A DNA stretch of 64,000 bases from JAEULH01 sp963789785 (GTDB lineage Bacteria > Pseudomonadota > Alphaproteobacteria > Rhodospirillales > Defluviicoccaceae). This document shows, in pieces, positions 9,043-19,320 of this stretch (position 1 is the first letter of the stretch; each line of letters starts with the position of its first letter). The position numbers and the translations under genes were made by a program. Location of the stretch: contig CAWBNC010000043.1 in the NCBI GenBank assembly GCA_963789785.1, positions 1 to 64,000 on the forward strand, given 5' to 3'. Below the pieces are notes generated by a model. The model saw nothing but the letters and a program-made list of their open reading frames with translations, was not told where the DNA came from and made no database searches.

Positions 9043-9950
9043 ATGCGTACCGAAGCGACTGTGCCTGACATCACCGCGGCGCTGGCCGACGCCGCGCAGG
9101 AGGTCGATGCAGCGCTCGATCATCTTCTGCCGCTGCACGAGGACGCGGACGGGCGCCTGATGGAGGCGATCCGCTACTCGACGCTGTCCGGCGGCAAGCG
9201 GATCCGGCCTTTTCTCGTGCTGTCGGGCGCCGAACTGTTCGATGTCAGCCGTCCGTTCGCCCTGCGAACCGCGGCCGCCGTCGAGATGGTTCACAGCTAT
9301 TCCCTGATCCACGACGATCTCCCGGCCATGGACGACGACACGCTCAGGCGCGGCATGCCGACGTGTCACGTCAAGTTCGACGAGGCGACGGCCATTCTCG
9401 CCGGCGACGGGCTGCTGACCCGCGCGTTCGAGGTGCTGGCCGATGCCGGCCACCCACACCGATCCGAGGGTGCGCGCCGATCTCGTCGTGGAGCTTGCGC
9501 GCGCTTCCGGTGTTGATGGCATGGTCGGTGGGCAGATGCTCGATCTTCTCGCCGAGCATCGGACGCTCGGCATGGCCGAAGTGACGCGGATGCAGCGGAT
9601 GAAGACCGGCGCGCTGATCGCCTTTTCGTGCGAGGCCGGCGCGATCCTCGGCAAGAGGAGCGACAGCGACCGTCACGCGTTGCGCGCCTACGCGCACGAC
9701 CTCGGTCTCGCGTTTCAGATCGTCGACGATCTTCTCGACATCGAGGGCGATGCGGAGACCGTCGGCAAGACGACGGGCAAGGACATGCAGGCCGGCAAGG
9801 CGACCTTCGTCTCGCTCCTCGGGATCGAGCGCGCGCGCAGGCAGTCGACCATGCTCGCGCGTCAGGCCGTGGAACATCTGGCGATGTTCGGAGACGCCGC
9901 CGAACCCGCTGCGAGCGCTTGCGAGCTTCATCGTCGAACGCCGAAACTAG
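9043..9950 (+). CDS. ispA: Farnesyl/geranyl diphosphate synthase, frameshifted
   Basis: The reconstructed protein is about 302 residues. The first Asp-rich motif is in SLIHDDLPAMDDD and the second in FQIVDDLLDIEGD, and SGGKRIRPFL precedes them. These define trans-isoprenyl diphosphate synthases that condense IPP with allylic diphosphates. Frameshifts lie near 9450 and 9905; the C-terminus resumes as PLRALASFIVERRN with the stop at 9948-9950. It sits between xseB and dxs, the usual isoprenoid order. An essential enzyme broken twice argues for sequencing errors. Confidence 0.88.
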
Positions 9951-10006
9951 AGCGCTTCCGGCAAGGTCGGAGCCGGCGCCCAGTTGAAGAGTGGAGTAGA
10001 TGTGAC

Positions 10007-11927
10007 ATGGACATACGGACGCCGCTTCTGGATCGGGTCGAAAACCCGAGCGACCTGAAGACGCTCCCGGAAGATCAGCTGCAGGCGCTGGCCGACGAAT
10101 TGCGCCAGGAGACGATCCGCGTCGTCTCGATCACCGGCGGCCACCTCGGCGCCAGCCTCGGCGTGGTCGAACTCACGGTGGCGCTGCACTACGTCTTCGA
10201 CACGCCGCGCGACCGGCTGATCTGGGACGTCGGCCATCAGGCCTACCCGCACAAGATCATCACCGGCCGGCGCGAGCGGATGCTGACGCTGCGTCAGGGC
10301 GACGGCCTGAGCGGGTTCACCAAGCGCTCGGAGAGCGAATACGATCCGTTCGGCGCCGCCCACACCTCGACCTCCATCTCGGCCGCGCTGGGCATGGCCG
10401 TCGCCCGCGATTTCCGCAAGGAGGACCACGACGTCATCGCCGTCATCGGCGACGGGGCGATGAGCGCCGGCATGGCCTACGAGGCGATGAACAACGCCGG
10501 GTCGATGGACTCGCGGCTGATCGTCGTGCTGAACGACAACGACATGTCGATCGCGCCGCCGGTGGGCGCGATGAGCGCCTATCTGTCGCGGCTGATTTCG
10601 TCGAAGCCGTATCGGTCGCTGCGCCACGTTCTGGCCGACATGGCGAAGAAGTTCCCGCGCGGCATCCAGGTCACGGCGCGCAAGGCCGAGGAGTACGCCC
10701 GCGGCCTGGTTACCGGCGGCACGCTGTTCGAGGAGCTCGGCTTCTTCTACGTCGGGCCGGTCGATGGCCATAATCTCGAACATCTTCTGCCGGTTCTGAA
10801 GAACCTCCGCGACGACCGCGAGCCGGGGCCGGTGCTGCTGCACGTCGTCACCCGCAAGGGCCACGGCTACGAGCCGGCGGAACAGTCGGCCGACAAGTAT
10901 CACGGCGTGTCGAAATTCGACGTCGTCACCGGCGAGCAGGTCAAGGCCAAGGCCAACGCGCCGAGCTACACCGGCGTCTTCGCGAAATCGCTGATCCGCG
11001 AGGCGGAAGAGGACGACAAGATCATCGCGATCACCGCGGCGATGCCCGCCGGCACCGGTCTCGACAAGTTCGCCGAGCGGTTCCCCGAGCGCTGCTTCGA
11101 TGTCGGCATCGCCGAACAGCACGCGGTGACCTTCGCCGCCGGTCTTGCCGCCGAAGGCTTCAAGCCGTTCGCCGCCATCTACTCGACCTTCCTGCAGCGG
11201 GCCTACGATCAGGTCGTTCACGATGTCGCCCTGCAGAGGCTGCCGGTGCGCTTCGCCATCGACCGGGCCGGGCTCGTCGGCGCCGACGGCGCGACCCACG
11301 CCGGCGCCTTCGATCTGCCCTACCTCTGCTGCCTGCCGGACATGGTGGTGATGGCGGCCGGCGACGAAGCCGAGCTGATGCACATGATCGCGACCGCCGC
11401 GGCCATCGACGACCGGCCGAGCGCGGTGCGCTACCCGCGCGGCGAGGGCATGGGCGTCGACATGCCGGAGCGCGGCACGGTCCTGCCGATCGGCAAGGGC
11501 CGGATACTGCGCGAAGGCTCGACCATCGCGCTGCTCAACCTCGGCGGGCGGCTGAAGGATGCGCTGCAAGGCCGCCGAGGAACTGGCGGCGCGCGGCCTG
11601 TCGACCACGGTGGCCGACGCCCGCTTCGCCAAGCCGCTGGACGAGGATCTGATCCGGCGCCTCGCCCGCGAGCACCAGGTCCTGCTGACCATCGAGGAAG
11701 GCTCCGCCGGCGGCTTCGCCGGCCACGTGCTGCAATTCATGGCGAGCGCAGGGCTGCTCGAATGCGGGCTCAAGGTCCGGCCGATGACCCTGCCCGACGT
11801 CTTCCTCGACCAGGACAAGCCGGAGCTGCAGTACGAGCACGCCGGGCTGAGCGCCGCCCACATCGTCGCCACCGCCCTGCTCGCCCTGGGCCGCCCGGGC
11901 GAGGCCGCGGAGGCGGTGCGCGCCTGA
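10007..11927 (+). CDS. dxs: 1-deoxy-D-xylulose-5-phosphate synthase, frameshifted
   Basis: The reconstructed protein is about 640 residues, the normal Dxs size. It has the thiamine-diphosphate motif IGDGAMSAGMAYEAMNN, the substrate-side GHQAYPHKI, and the transketolase central domain DVGIAEQHAVTFAAG. It condenses pyruvate and glyceraldehyde 3-phosphate, the first step of the MEP pathway that feeds ispA. One frameshift near 11567 separates residues through LNLGGRLKDAL from the C-terminal AEELAARGLSTTVADARFAK, which runs to EAVRA. The ATG at 10007 follows ispA by 56 bases. Confidence 0.92.
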
Positions 11928-11931
11928 GCGG

Positions 11932-12689
11932 GTGCCGGGGCGCGGGGGGCGAGCGGGGCGCAGCGCGCCGACGAGTCTGGTCGTCGCGCGCGGGCTGGCC
12001 GAAAGCCGGACCCGGGCGCAGGCGCTGATCCTCGCCGGCCTCGTCTTCTCCGGCACCCGGCGGATCGACAAGCCCGGCCAGCGGCTCGCCGCCGACAGCG
12101 AGATCACCGTCAAGGGCCGCGACCACCCATGGGTCTCGCGCGGCGGGCTCAAGCTCGCCCATGGCCTCGACCACTTCGCGCTCGATCCGGCCGGCCTGGT
12201 CTGCCTCGATCTCGGCGCGTCGACCGGCGGCTTCACCGACGTGCTGCTCGCCCGCGGCGCCGCGCGGGTCTATGCCGTCGACGTCGGCCACGGCCAGCTC
12301 GCCTGGCGGCTGCGGCAGGATCCCAGGCGTCGTCGTTCTCGAACGCACCAACGCGCGCAACCTCGGTCGCCGCCCAGGTGCCCGAGCCGGTCGGGCTCAT
12401 CGTCTGCGATGTCAGCTTCATCGGCCTCGCGACCGCCCTGCCGGCGGCGCTCGCCCTGGCGGCCGGCGACGCGGCGCTGGTCGCCCTGATCAAGCCGCAG
12501 TTCGAGGCCGGGCGCGCCCAGGTCGGCAAGGGCGGCGTGGTCCGCGACCCCGCGGTCCACCGCGCGGTCTGCGCCGAGGTCGAGGCCTGGCTCGAGGCGC
12601 AACCCGGCTGGCGGGTGCCGGGCATCTGCGAAAGCCCGATCACCGGCCCATCCGGCAACGTCGAGTTCCTGATCGGCGCAAGGCATTAA
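11932..12689 (+). CDS. tlyA: TlyA-family rRNA (cytidine-2'-O)-methyltransferase, frameshifted
   Basis: An S4 RNA-binding start (LVVARGLAESRTRAQALILA) is followed by the FtsJ-like methyltransferase core with HPWVSRGGLKLAHGL and the SAM site CLDLGASTGGFTDVLL. The core then changes frame twice, near 12320 and 12360, and resumes as GLIVCDVSFIGL and LIKPQFEAGR. TlyA modifies 16S and 23S rRNA and is often called haemolysin A. It begins 4 bases after the dxs stop with a GTG. Length is about 252 residues. Confidence 0.85.
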
Positions 12690-12770
12690 GACCGTACATC
12701 TTCGACTCGCAAAAGCACGAGCTTGTTTTTGCCTCCCCGCGTCGCGAGAATCCGCGAGCTCCCGCTCTAG

Positions 12771-14088
12771 CAGGCTGCTGAAATGGCGCCTGGTTGCCCG
12801 GATCTTCGCGGTTGGTGTGGGGTCATTTGCTTGCGCTGATGCTGGCTACCGTCGTTGCTACCGTCGTTTGGCCGGGAGTTTTCGGGCGCTGAGGACACTC
12901 CGGACGAAGTCCGGCCGTCAAGCCGGGGCTTTGAGCAGCTTTGGCAGCCGGACGAGATTGTAGGCGGCCATGGCGAAGGTGAACTGCCAGTCGATCTTCG
13001 CCAGCCCGCGGTGGCGGGCCTTGCTGAGCCCGGCGATGGTCTTGGCCCAGCCGAAGGCCTCCTCGATGCGCTTGCGGATGCGCAGGCTGACCGTGTAGCC
13101 GGGATCGCGCGCCGTCTCGTCGTCGATCGCCGAGCGCCGGCCGCTGAGGTTCTGCGCCACGTGCGCGGTGACGTCGATCTCGCCCAGCTCGGCTATGAAG
13201 TCCTGGGCGTCGTACCCCTTGTCGGCGCCCAGCGTGATCGGCTCCGGCCGCCCGGCGCCTCCGCGTGCGGCGTGATCAGCTCCACGGCGGCCAGCCGCTC
13301 GGCGTGGCCCGAGGCGCGGGTGGCGACGGCGCCGACGATCAGCCCGTTGCGGTTCTCCATCAGCGCATGCCCCATGAAGCAGAGCTTCGCCTCCTTGCCG
13401 CGGCCCTTGCGGTAGAGCCTGGCATCCGGATCGGTGGCAGACGCATGCGTCTCGTTGCCGCGCTTCTGCCCGCGGAAGTCCTGCTCGCCATTGCGTCCCG
13501 CATCCGGCGGCGCTCCGGAGCCGTCCTTGGGGCGGAAGCTCTTGGTGCTGGCCCAGGCCTCCAGCAGCGTGCCGTCCACCGAAAAGTGCTCGCCGGACAA
13601 GAGCGTCTTCACCTGCGGCTGCGCCAGCACCCCGGCCAGAAACTTCACCGCCACATCGCCTTCCAGCAGCCGGTCGCGGTTCTTGGTAAAGGTCGTCGCA
13701 TCCCACACCGGATCGTCGACGCCCAGGCCGACGAACCAGCGGAACAGAAGGTCGAACTCGATCCGCTCCACCAGTTGCCGCTCCGAGCGGATCGAATAGA
13801 ACGCCTGCAACAAGAGCGCCCGCAGCAGCCGCTCCGGCGGGATCGAACTCGCGGCCATGGGGCGAATACAGCCCGTCGAACTCACCCGAGAGCCCGGCCA
13901 GCGTCGCGTTGACAATGCCGCGGATCACCCGCAGCGGATGATCCGCACGGACCCGCTTCTCCAGGTCCACATAGCTGAACAGCCTCCCACGAACCGTGTC
14001 GCTCCCGCGCATCCCGACCTCCAATCACCACCAACCCGAGATCAGGAATCACGAACGCGCAAAAACCGCCACCCTTTTCAGCAGCCTG
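12771..14088 (-). mobile_element. IS5-family insertion sequence
   Basis: The element is 1,318 bp, bounded by inverted repeats CAGGCTGCTGAA at both ends. It is flanked by the direct repeat CTAG at 12767-12770 and 14089-14092, the 4-bp duplication typical of the IS5 group. It holds one transposase gene on the minus strand. It landed between tlyA and, or inside, a small membrane-protein gene whose 3' end is now missing. Confidence 0.9.
12918..14012 (-). CDS. IS5-family transposase, frameshifted
   Basis: The N-terminus MRGSDTVRGRLFSYVDLEKR is the DUF772-type start, preceded by GGAGGT. The DDE core follows with FSVDGTLLEAWASTKSF, LGADKGYDAQDF and the C-terminal RKRIEEAFGWAKTIAGL. Frameshifts near 13855 and 13262 move the protein out of frame and back. 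Reconstructed length is about 365 residues. It mobilises its own element. Confidence 0.82.
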   Translation of the reverse strand: MRGSDTVRGRLFSYVDLEKRVRADHPLRVIRGIVNATLAGLSGEFDGLYSPHGREFDPAGAAAAGALVAGVLFDPLGAATGGADRVRPSVPLVRRPGRRRSGVGCDDLYQEPRPAAGRRCGGEVSGRGAGAAAGEDALVRRALFGGRHAAGGLGQHQELPPQGRLRSAAGCGTQWRAGLPRAEARQRDACVCHRSGCQALPQGPRQGGEALLHGACADGEPQRADRRRRRHPRLGPRRAAGRRGADHAARGGAGRPEPITLGADKGYDAQDFIAELGEIDVTAHVAQNLSGRRSAIDDETARDPGYTVSLRIRKRIEEAFGWAKTIAGLSKARHRGLAKIDWQFTFAMAAYNLVRLPKLLKAPA

Positions 14089-14091
14089 CTA

Positions 14092-14522
14092 GGTCTTCGC
14101 GAATTGCGATTATCTTAATAAGATTTTGAGCAAAACGAGTGCAGCGCTTACGTATTTCATCTAGAGGCCAATCCTCTGTCCCCCATTGTGGCATAGCAAA
14201 AGGACTTGAAACCGAACATAACTGTAAAGCGTCCAGGCATTTAATTTCTATTTCGTCAAGTGTTTCAAGATGTGCTGGGCTTCCTTGCATGGCTCCACCG
14301 AAAAAGGTCGCCGTAGGATCGCTTCAGCGCTTCTGTCAAATTTTCTACCTTCTTTCCTTCTGTAAGAACGTCGCTCGCGGTGAGTGACATCCTATGTATT
14401 GCGTCACGCTTCTCAGAAGCTTTTGCGGCGTTGTTCACAGATCTTGCGAAAACGAATGACAACACTGCAGCAAACGCGCTTATTGCAGTCGCCAATGCTG
14501 AGACAAAGAGGGCATCTATCAT
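14092..14522 (-). pseudogene. Small membrane protein, truncated by the IS5 element
   Basis: The start MIDALFVSALATAISAFAAV is one transmembrane helix, followed by a soluble segment that changes frame near 14285 and continues as SPAHLETLDEIEIKCLDAL. The frame runs into the CTAG at the IS border, so the natural C-terminus is lost. On the far side of the IS (12690-12766) the same frame stays open into antisense tlyA, so the original end cannot be seen. The base composition is AT-rich for this genome, suggesting transfer. Function unknown. Confidence 0.55.
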
Positions 14523-14562
14523 TCTAGTACCGCATACGCTCCATCAGACAATTCCGCTCGTA

Positions 14563-15141
14563 TTACCGATCCTTCCCGTGGTATTCCCGGTTTGGCATCA
14601 TCTCCAGGCCGTGGGCCATGCGGTTGGTGTAGTTGAAGAAGGCGGCGACATCGCAGATGTCGAAGATGTCGGCGTCGGAGAAGCCGACGTCGCGCAGCCG
14701 CTGGCGGTCGGCCTCGCCGATGTCGTGTGGCGCGAGCGTCAGGGTCCAGGCGAAGTCGAGCATCGCGCGCTGGCGCGGCTCCAGGTCGGCGACGCGGTAG
14801 TTCATCACCATCATCTCGCCCAGCTCCGGATCGCCCGAAAGCTCGCGGATCGCCTGCCCGTGGGCGACGAGGCAGTAGTAGCAGCGGTTGGCGGACGAGA
14901 CGACGACGGCGATCATCTCGCGCTCCAGCTTGGAGAGCCGGCAGGTCTCCTCGTCGAGCATGAGCAGGTTGTAGAAGGCGGTGAAGGTGCGGAACTTGGC
15001 CGGGTTACCGGTGTAGGCGCGAAGTACGTTCGGCACCAGGCCGAGCTTGTCAACGCACTTGACGAAGTACTTGACGATGTCCGGTTCAAGGTCCTCTTCG
15101 GGCGGAAGCTCGACCTTGACGACATGATCGGGTTGCGGCAT
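14563..15141 (-). CDS. Carboxymuconolactone decarboxylase/AhpD-like peroxidase-related protein
   Basis: This 192-residue protein has the redox motif of AhpD relatives, SSANRCYYCLVAHG, with the CxxC and downstream His. The later IFDICDVAAFFNYTNRMAHG is typical of 'peroxidase-related enzyme' CMD proteins. These use the cysteine pair to reduce peroxides or an oxidised partner. I start at 15141 because AGGAGG lies 8 bases upstream; a GTG two codons earlier is possible. It follows aroC on the same strand after about 70 bases. Confidence 0.85.
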   Translation of the reverse strand: MPQPDHVVKVELPPEEDLEPDIVKYFVKCVDKLGLVPNVLRAYTGNPAKFRTFTAFYNLLMLDEETCRLSKLEREMIAVVVSSANRCYYCLVAHGQAIRELSGDPELGEMMVMNYRVADLEPRQRAMLDFAWTLTLAPHDIGEADRQRLRDVGFSDADIFDICDVAAFFNYTNRMAHGLEMMPNREYHGKDR

Positions 15142-15213
15142 TGGCACATCCTCCTCTTCGCTGCTGCGCCCTGGTCGCGCTCCGCGCTCGGTCGTTGCGG
15201 CCTGGCTGCACTC

Positions 15214-16283
15214 CTATCCGCACTGGGCCCTGTGGCGCAACAGGTGATCAGCGAGAACGCAGGCCAGCATTGCCTCGCAGACCGGCACGCCGCGGATGGC
15301 GACGCACGGATCGTGGCGCCCGGTGGTGGCGATCTCGACGTCGGCGCCGTCGCGCTGACGGTCTGCTGCGGCGTCGCGACCGAACTGGTCGGCTTGATCG
15401 CGACGCGGACGACAATGTCCTGGCCGGTGGAAATGCCGCCGAGGACGCCACCGGCGTGGTTGGTGAGAAACACCGGCCGGCCGTCCTTCATCCGCATGGC
15501 GTCGTTGTTCTCCAGCCCCGAGCGGGCGGCGGATGCGAAACCGGCGCCGATCTCGACGCCCTTGACCGCCGGAATGCTGACCATCGCCTTAGCGATGTCG
15601 GCGTCGAGGCGGTCGAACACCGGCGCGCCGAGCCCGACCGGCACGCCCGAGGCCGTGACCTCGACGATCCCGCCGGTCGACGAGGCGGATTTGCGCACGC
15701 CATCGAGATATTCGGCCCAGGTCTCGGCGGCGCGCGCGTCGGGGCACCAGAAGGGATTGCGCCCGGTCTCCTCCCAGTTCCAGCGGTCGCGGTCGATCTC
15801 GTGCGGACCCATCCGCACCAGCGCGCCTCGGATCCGCACCCCGTCGCCCAGCACCTTGCGTGCAATGGCGCCGGCGGCGACGCGAACGGCGGTTTCGCGC
15901 GCGCTTGACCGCCCGCCGCCGCGATAGTCGCGGATGCCGTACTTGGCGAAGTAGGTGAAGTCGGCGTGGCCGGGGCGGAACAGATCCTTGATCGCGCCGT
16001 AGTCTTTCGACCGGGCATCCTCGTTGGCGATCAGAAGGCCGATCGGCGCGCCGGTGGTCAGGCCCTCGAAGACCCCGGAGAGGATCTGCACCCGGTCGGG
16101 CTCGCGCCGCTGGGTGGTGTGCCGGCTCTGCCCGGGACGGCGGCGGTCAAGTTCGCGCTGGAGGTCGTCCTCGGCGAGGCGCAGGCGGGGCGGCACGCCA
16201 TCAACCACGCCGCCGATCGCGGGCCCGTGGCTTTCGCCAAAGGTCGTGATGCGAAACAGCGTCCCGAAGGTGTTGCCCGTCAT
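15214..16283 (-). CDS. aroC: Chorismate synthase, one frameshift
   Basis: The start MTGNTFGTLFRITTFGESHG and the later RPGHADFTYFAKYG and GGGRSSARETA are signature AroC segments. The enzyme makes chorismate from EPSP with reduced flavin, the last shared step of aromatic amino acid synthesis. A one-base loss near 15325 shifts the frame after TPQQTVS; the next frame reads DGADVEIATTGRHDPCVAIR and ends with a stop at 15214-15216. Full length is about 356 residues. fabI lies upstream on the same strand with a 17-base gap. Confidence 0.9.
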
Positions 16284-16300
16284 GGCCTGCTTTTTCGCGC

Positions 16301-17155
16301 CTACTTTTTCGTAATGAAGCTCTCCAGCATGTCGCGCACCGCCGGCGCCGCGTCGACCGCGAGCATGCCGATGGCGTTGAAGCCGCCGTCGACGTGGTGA
16401 ACCTCGCCGGTCACGCCCGAGCCGAGGTCGCTGAGCAGATAGAGCGCGGAGCCGCTGACGTCGGCGAGCGTGACGTTGCGCCGGAGCGGCGAGTTGAACT
16501 GGTTCCACTTCAGAATGTGGCGGAAGTCGCCGATACCCGACGCCGCCAGCGTTTTCATCGGCCCGGCCGACAGCGCGTTGATCCGGATCGCCTTGCGTCC
16601 GAGATCCTCGGCCAGATAACGGACGCTCGCCTCCAGCGCCGCCTTGGCGACGCCCATGACGTTGTAGTGCGGCACGACCCGTTCCGAGCCCAGGTAGCTC
16701 AGCGTCAGCAGGCTGCCGCCCTTGTCCATCAGCGGTTCGGCGCGCTGGCAGATGGCGGTGAACGAGTAGCAGGAGATGGCCAGGGTCGCCGCGAAATTAT
16801 CCGCGGTCGTGTCGATGTAGCGGCCCTTCAACTGCTCCTTGTCGGAATAGGCGATGGCGTGGACAACGAAATCGAGGCTGCCCCAGCGCTCGCGCAGGAC
16901 GTCGAACACGGCGTCCATGCTGGCCGTATCGGTGACGTCGCACGGAAGCACCAGATCGCAACCGAGCGATCTCGCCAGAGGCAGAACCCGTTTGCGCAGC
17001 GCCTCGCCCTGATAGGTGAAGGCAAGCTCCGCGCCATGGGCGCTCGCGGTTTCGGCGATGCCCCAGGCAATGGAGCGCTCGTTGGCGACACCCATGATGA
17101 GGCCGCGTTTGCCGGCCATTAACGCGGGAGGCGTTTCGTTATGCATGTTGTTCAA
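16301..17155 (-). CDS. fabI: Enoyl-[acyl-carrier-protein] reductase (NADH)
   Basis: This 284-residue protein has the FabI nucleotide site GLIMGVANERSIAWGIA, the catalytic Tyr and Lys in YNVMGVAKAALE, and SAGPMKTLAASGI. It performs the last reduction of each fatty-acid elongation cycle and is the target of triclosan. It is intact. A second FabI-like gene lies at 36449-37286 in an acetate-metabolism cluster, so this copy beside aroC is the likelier biosynthetic enzyme. An alternative start, MHNETPP, lies three codons in. Confidence 0.92.
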   Translation of the reverse strand: MNNMHNETPPALMAGKRGLIMGVANERSIAWGIAETASAHGAELAFTYQGEALRKRVLPLARSLGCDLVLPCDVTDTASMDAVFDVLRERWGSLDFVVHAIAYSDKEQLKGRYIDTTADNFAATLAISCYSFTAICQRAEPLMDKGGSLLTLSYLGSERVVPHYNVMGVAKAALEASVRYLAEDLGRKAIRINALSAGPMKTLAASGIGDFRHILKWNQFNSPLRRNVTLADVSGSALYLLSDLGSGVTGEVHHVDGGFNAIGMLAVDAAPAVRDMLESFITKK

Positions 17156-17321
17156 CTCGGGCTCGATGCTCCCTAACGTAAGCCTGAAATGAGGACAGAT
17201 GAAGCCTTGCCCGGAAAAAACGCCGGCGGGATCGCGGCAAAGCCGAAGGAACTAAAGACGTGCCTTATAGGATGGTCGCGGCCGCGTCAATGTCCGCCTC
17301 CGTGTGGGGGCTTTAGCGCCG

Positions 17322-17645
17322 TCATCCCCCGCGCGCCTGCAGCCGCGTACGCAGCTGCGAACGAACGTCCTCCGGCAGGGCGTCGACGGCTTCCTCCACG
17401 GTGCGCAGCATCCGCCGGGCGGCGTAGAGCTGATCGAGGAGCGACAGGACCAGCCCCAGAACATCCTCATCGCAGGCGAAGTCGCGCCGCAGCTCGCTGA
17501 TCAGCGAGATCCGGGCCTCGTCGACGGGATCGAAGACGTAACCGGTGGGTGTCAGCTCCGGGCGGACCCAGCGTTGCTCGATCCAGCCGGTCAGCAGGGT
17601 CCGCTCGATGCGATGGATGTGCAGGATTTCGTCAAACGTCGCCAT
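17322..17645 (-). CDS. cbpM: Chaperone modulatory protein CbpM
   Basis: This 107-residue protein begins MATFDEILHIHRIERTLLTG and contains WIEQRWVRPE, the MerR-like CbpM fold that binds the J domain of CbpA and restrains it. It lies 3 bases downstream of cbpA on the same strand, the standard pairing. The C-terminal half is helical and Arg/Leu-rich. Confidence 0.88.
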   Translation of the reverse strand: MATFDEILHIHRIERTLLTGWIEQRWVRPELTPTGYVFDPVDEARISLISELRRDFACDEDVLGLVLSLLDQLYAARRMLRTVEEAVDALPEDVRSQLRTRLQARGG

Positions 17646-17648
17646 TGC

Positions 17649-18560
17649 TCAGGTGCCGCTGCGGACGTGGTAGGGATGTTTCGCCGCCCAGTCTTCGACC
17701 AGCCGGGTCAGTTCGGGATCGGGCGTCGCCGGCAGCACCACCTTGAGCTCGACGTAATGGTCGCCGCGCGTGCCGCCGCCAGGCCCCGGTACGCCCTTGC
17801 CGCGCACACGCAGGCGCGACCCCGTGTTCGAGCCCTTCGGAACCGTCAGGGTAACGCTGCCGTCGATCGTCGCAACCTCCACCTTGGCGCCCAGCACGGC
17901 CTCGGCAAGGGTAATCGGGAGCTCCGAATAGATGTCCTGCCCCTTCCGGGTGAACGTCAGATGCGGCTTGACTCTGAGCTCGATGAGCAGATCGCCGGAC
18001 GGTCCGCCGCCGAACCCCGGCAGTCCCTGACCTTTCAGCCGGAGGACGTGGCCGTCCTCCGATCCGGGCGGGATCGTAACCCGAAGGCGCTTGCCATCGG
18101 CCATCGCCACCGAGCGGCTGGCGCCGTTGACGGCGTCGAGAAAAACGATGTCGACGGCATGTCGCACGTCGCCGCCGGCCATCTTCGGCGTACCCTGATG
18201 CGAGCCTGTCCGGCCGCCGAACAGGTCAGAAAAGAAATCCGTGCCGTCGAGGTCGCGGTAGAACTCGCGCGGGTCGCTGTAGCGCGTTCCCGGACCGCCC
18301 TCGGCGTAGTCGCGATAGAAGGTCCGCTCCGCCCGGGGCGTGCCGCTGGCGTCGATCTCGCCGGCGTCGTAGCGCTTTTTCTTGTCCGCATCCGAGAGGA
18401 AATCATAGGCCGCGGCGACCTCCTTGAAACGGTCCTCGGCCTTGCGATCGCCGGGGTGGAGGTCGGGATGCAGCTCGCGGGCGAGCTTCCGGTACGTCTT
18501 CTTGACATCCTTGATGTCGGCGCCCTTGGCCACGCCCAGAACCTCATACGGGTCGCGCAT
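17649..18560 (-). CDS. cbpA: DnaJ-like co-chaperone CbpA
   Basis: This 303-residue protein has an N-terminal J domain (DPYEVLGVAKGADIKDVKKT, with HPD in ARELHPDLHPG near residue 32). A short linker without the DnaJ zinc-finger region follows, then the two C-terminal substrate-binding domains (IPPGSEDGHVLRLKGQGLPG). This is the CbpA class, which stimulates DnaK and is regulated by CbpM next door. Start at 18560 is the first ATG before the J domain. Confidence 0.9.
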   Translation of the reverse strand: MRDPYEVLGVAKGADIKDVKKTYRKLARELHPDLHPGDRKAEDRFKEVAAAYDFLSDADKKKRYDAGEIDASGTPRAERTFYRDYAEGGPGTRYSDPREFYRDLDGTDFFSDLFGGRTGSHQGTPKMAGGDVRHAVDIVFLDAVNGASRSVAMADGKRLRVTIPPGSEDGHVLRLKGQGLPGFGGGPSGDLLIELRVKPHLTFTRKGQDIYSELPITLAEAVLGAKVEVATIDGSVTLTVPKGSNTGSRLRVRGKGVPGPGGGTRGDHYVELKVVLPATPDPELTRLVEDWAAKHPYHVRSGT

Positions 18561-18687
18561 TCCAGCCTTTCCTCGTCCGGCGCCTCCGCGCCGCCATAAG
18601 GTAGGCGATGAGGGCCCGCTCGGCAAATTTAACGCGCCGTCGGCGCCGGCGTGTTGGACTGCGCGGCCGGAGCATCTTAAATAGCGG

Positions 18688-19284
18688 CGATGACCGCACC
18701 TGAGGATCCAATCAGCTCGGTTCGCCGGCTGGCTCGCCGACGCGGAGAAGAGCGAGCCGAACGACCCCAATGCCATGACCCTGGCAACGGCGACCGCGGG
18801 CGGCGTCCCGTCTTCGCGGATGGTACTGCTCAAAGGCGTTGATGCGCGCGGCTTTGCCTTTTACACCAACATGGGCAGCCGCAAGGCCGCGGAGTTGCGC
18901 GCGAATCCGCATGCAGCCCTTTGCTTCCACTGGAAGTCGCTCCGCCGTCAGGTGCGCGTCGAGGGCCGGATCGAGCCCGTCGACGACGAAGAGGCAGACG
19001 CCTATTTCGCCACCCGGGCGCGGGTCAGCCAGCTCGGCGCTTGGGCCTCGAAACAGTCGCAGCCGTTGCGCGGGCGTTTCGAGCTGGAGGCCAGGCTTGC
19101 GAAGTTCACCGCAAGACACGTCGTCGGCGCCGTGCCGCGGCCGCCGTTCTGGTCCGGCTTCCGGGTTCTGCCGGCCTCCATCGAGTTCTGGGAGGACCGC
19201 CCGTTCCGGCTGCACATGCGCCATGTCTATCGCCGGGACGCCGACGCTCCGGGTGGCTGGGCCGTCGAGGAGCTCTACCCATGA
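18688..19284 (+). CDS. pdxH: Pyridoxamine 5'-phosphate oxidase, N-terminal frameshift
   Basis: The protein reads DPNAMTLATAT, VPSSRMVLLKG, FYTNMGSRKA and ends GWAVEELYP, with the FMN-site segment SQLGAWASKQSQPL. PdxH oxidises PNP and PMP to pyridoxal phosphate. The ATG at 18688 starts MTAPEDPISS; an extra G near 18719 shifts the frame before AGWLADAEKSEPNDPNAM. Counting that as an error gives about 198 residues. It is divergent from cbpA and 36 bases ahead of the efflux gene. Confidence 0.9.
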
Positions 19285-19320
19285 TGGCGAGGCCGGAGCC
19301 GGTGGCGCGGCCGGCGGCGG

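Noticed and set aside
9043..9950. Programmed ribosomal frameshifting in ispA and similar genes
   Set aside because: The breaks have no shared slippery sequence, occur in many unrelated genes and vary in direction.
9947..11872. A 641-residue open frame on the minus strand
   Set aside because: It is antisense to dxs, is made of Arg/Gly/Ala-rich low-complexity sequence typical of GC-rich shadow frames, and has no known domain.
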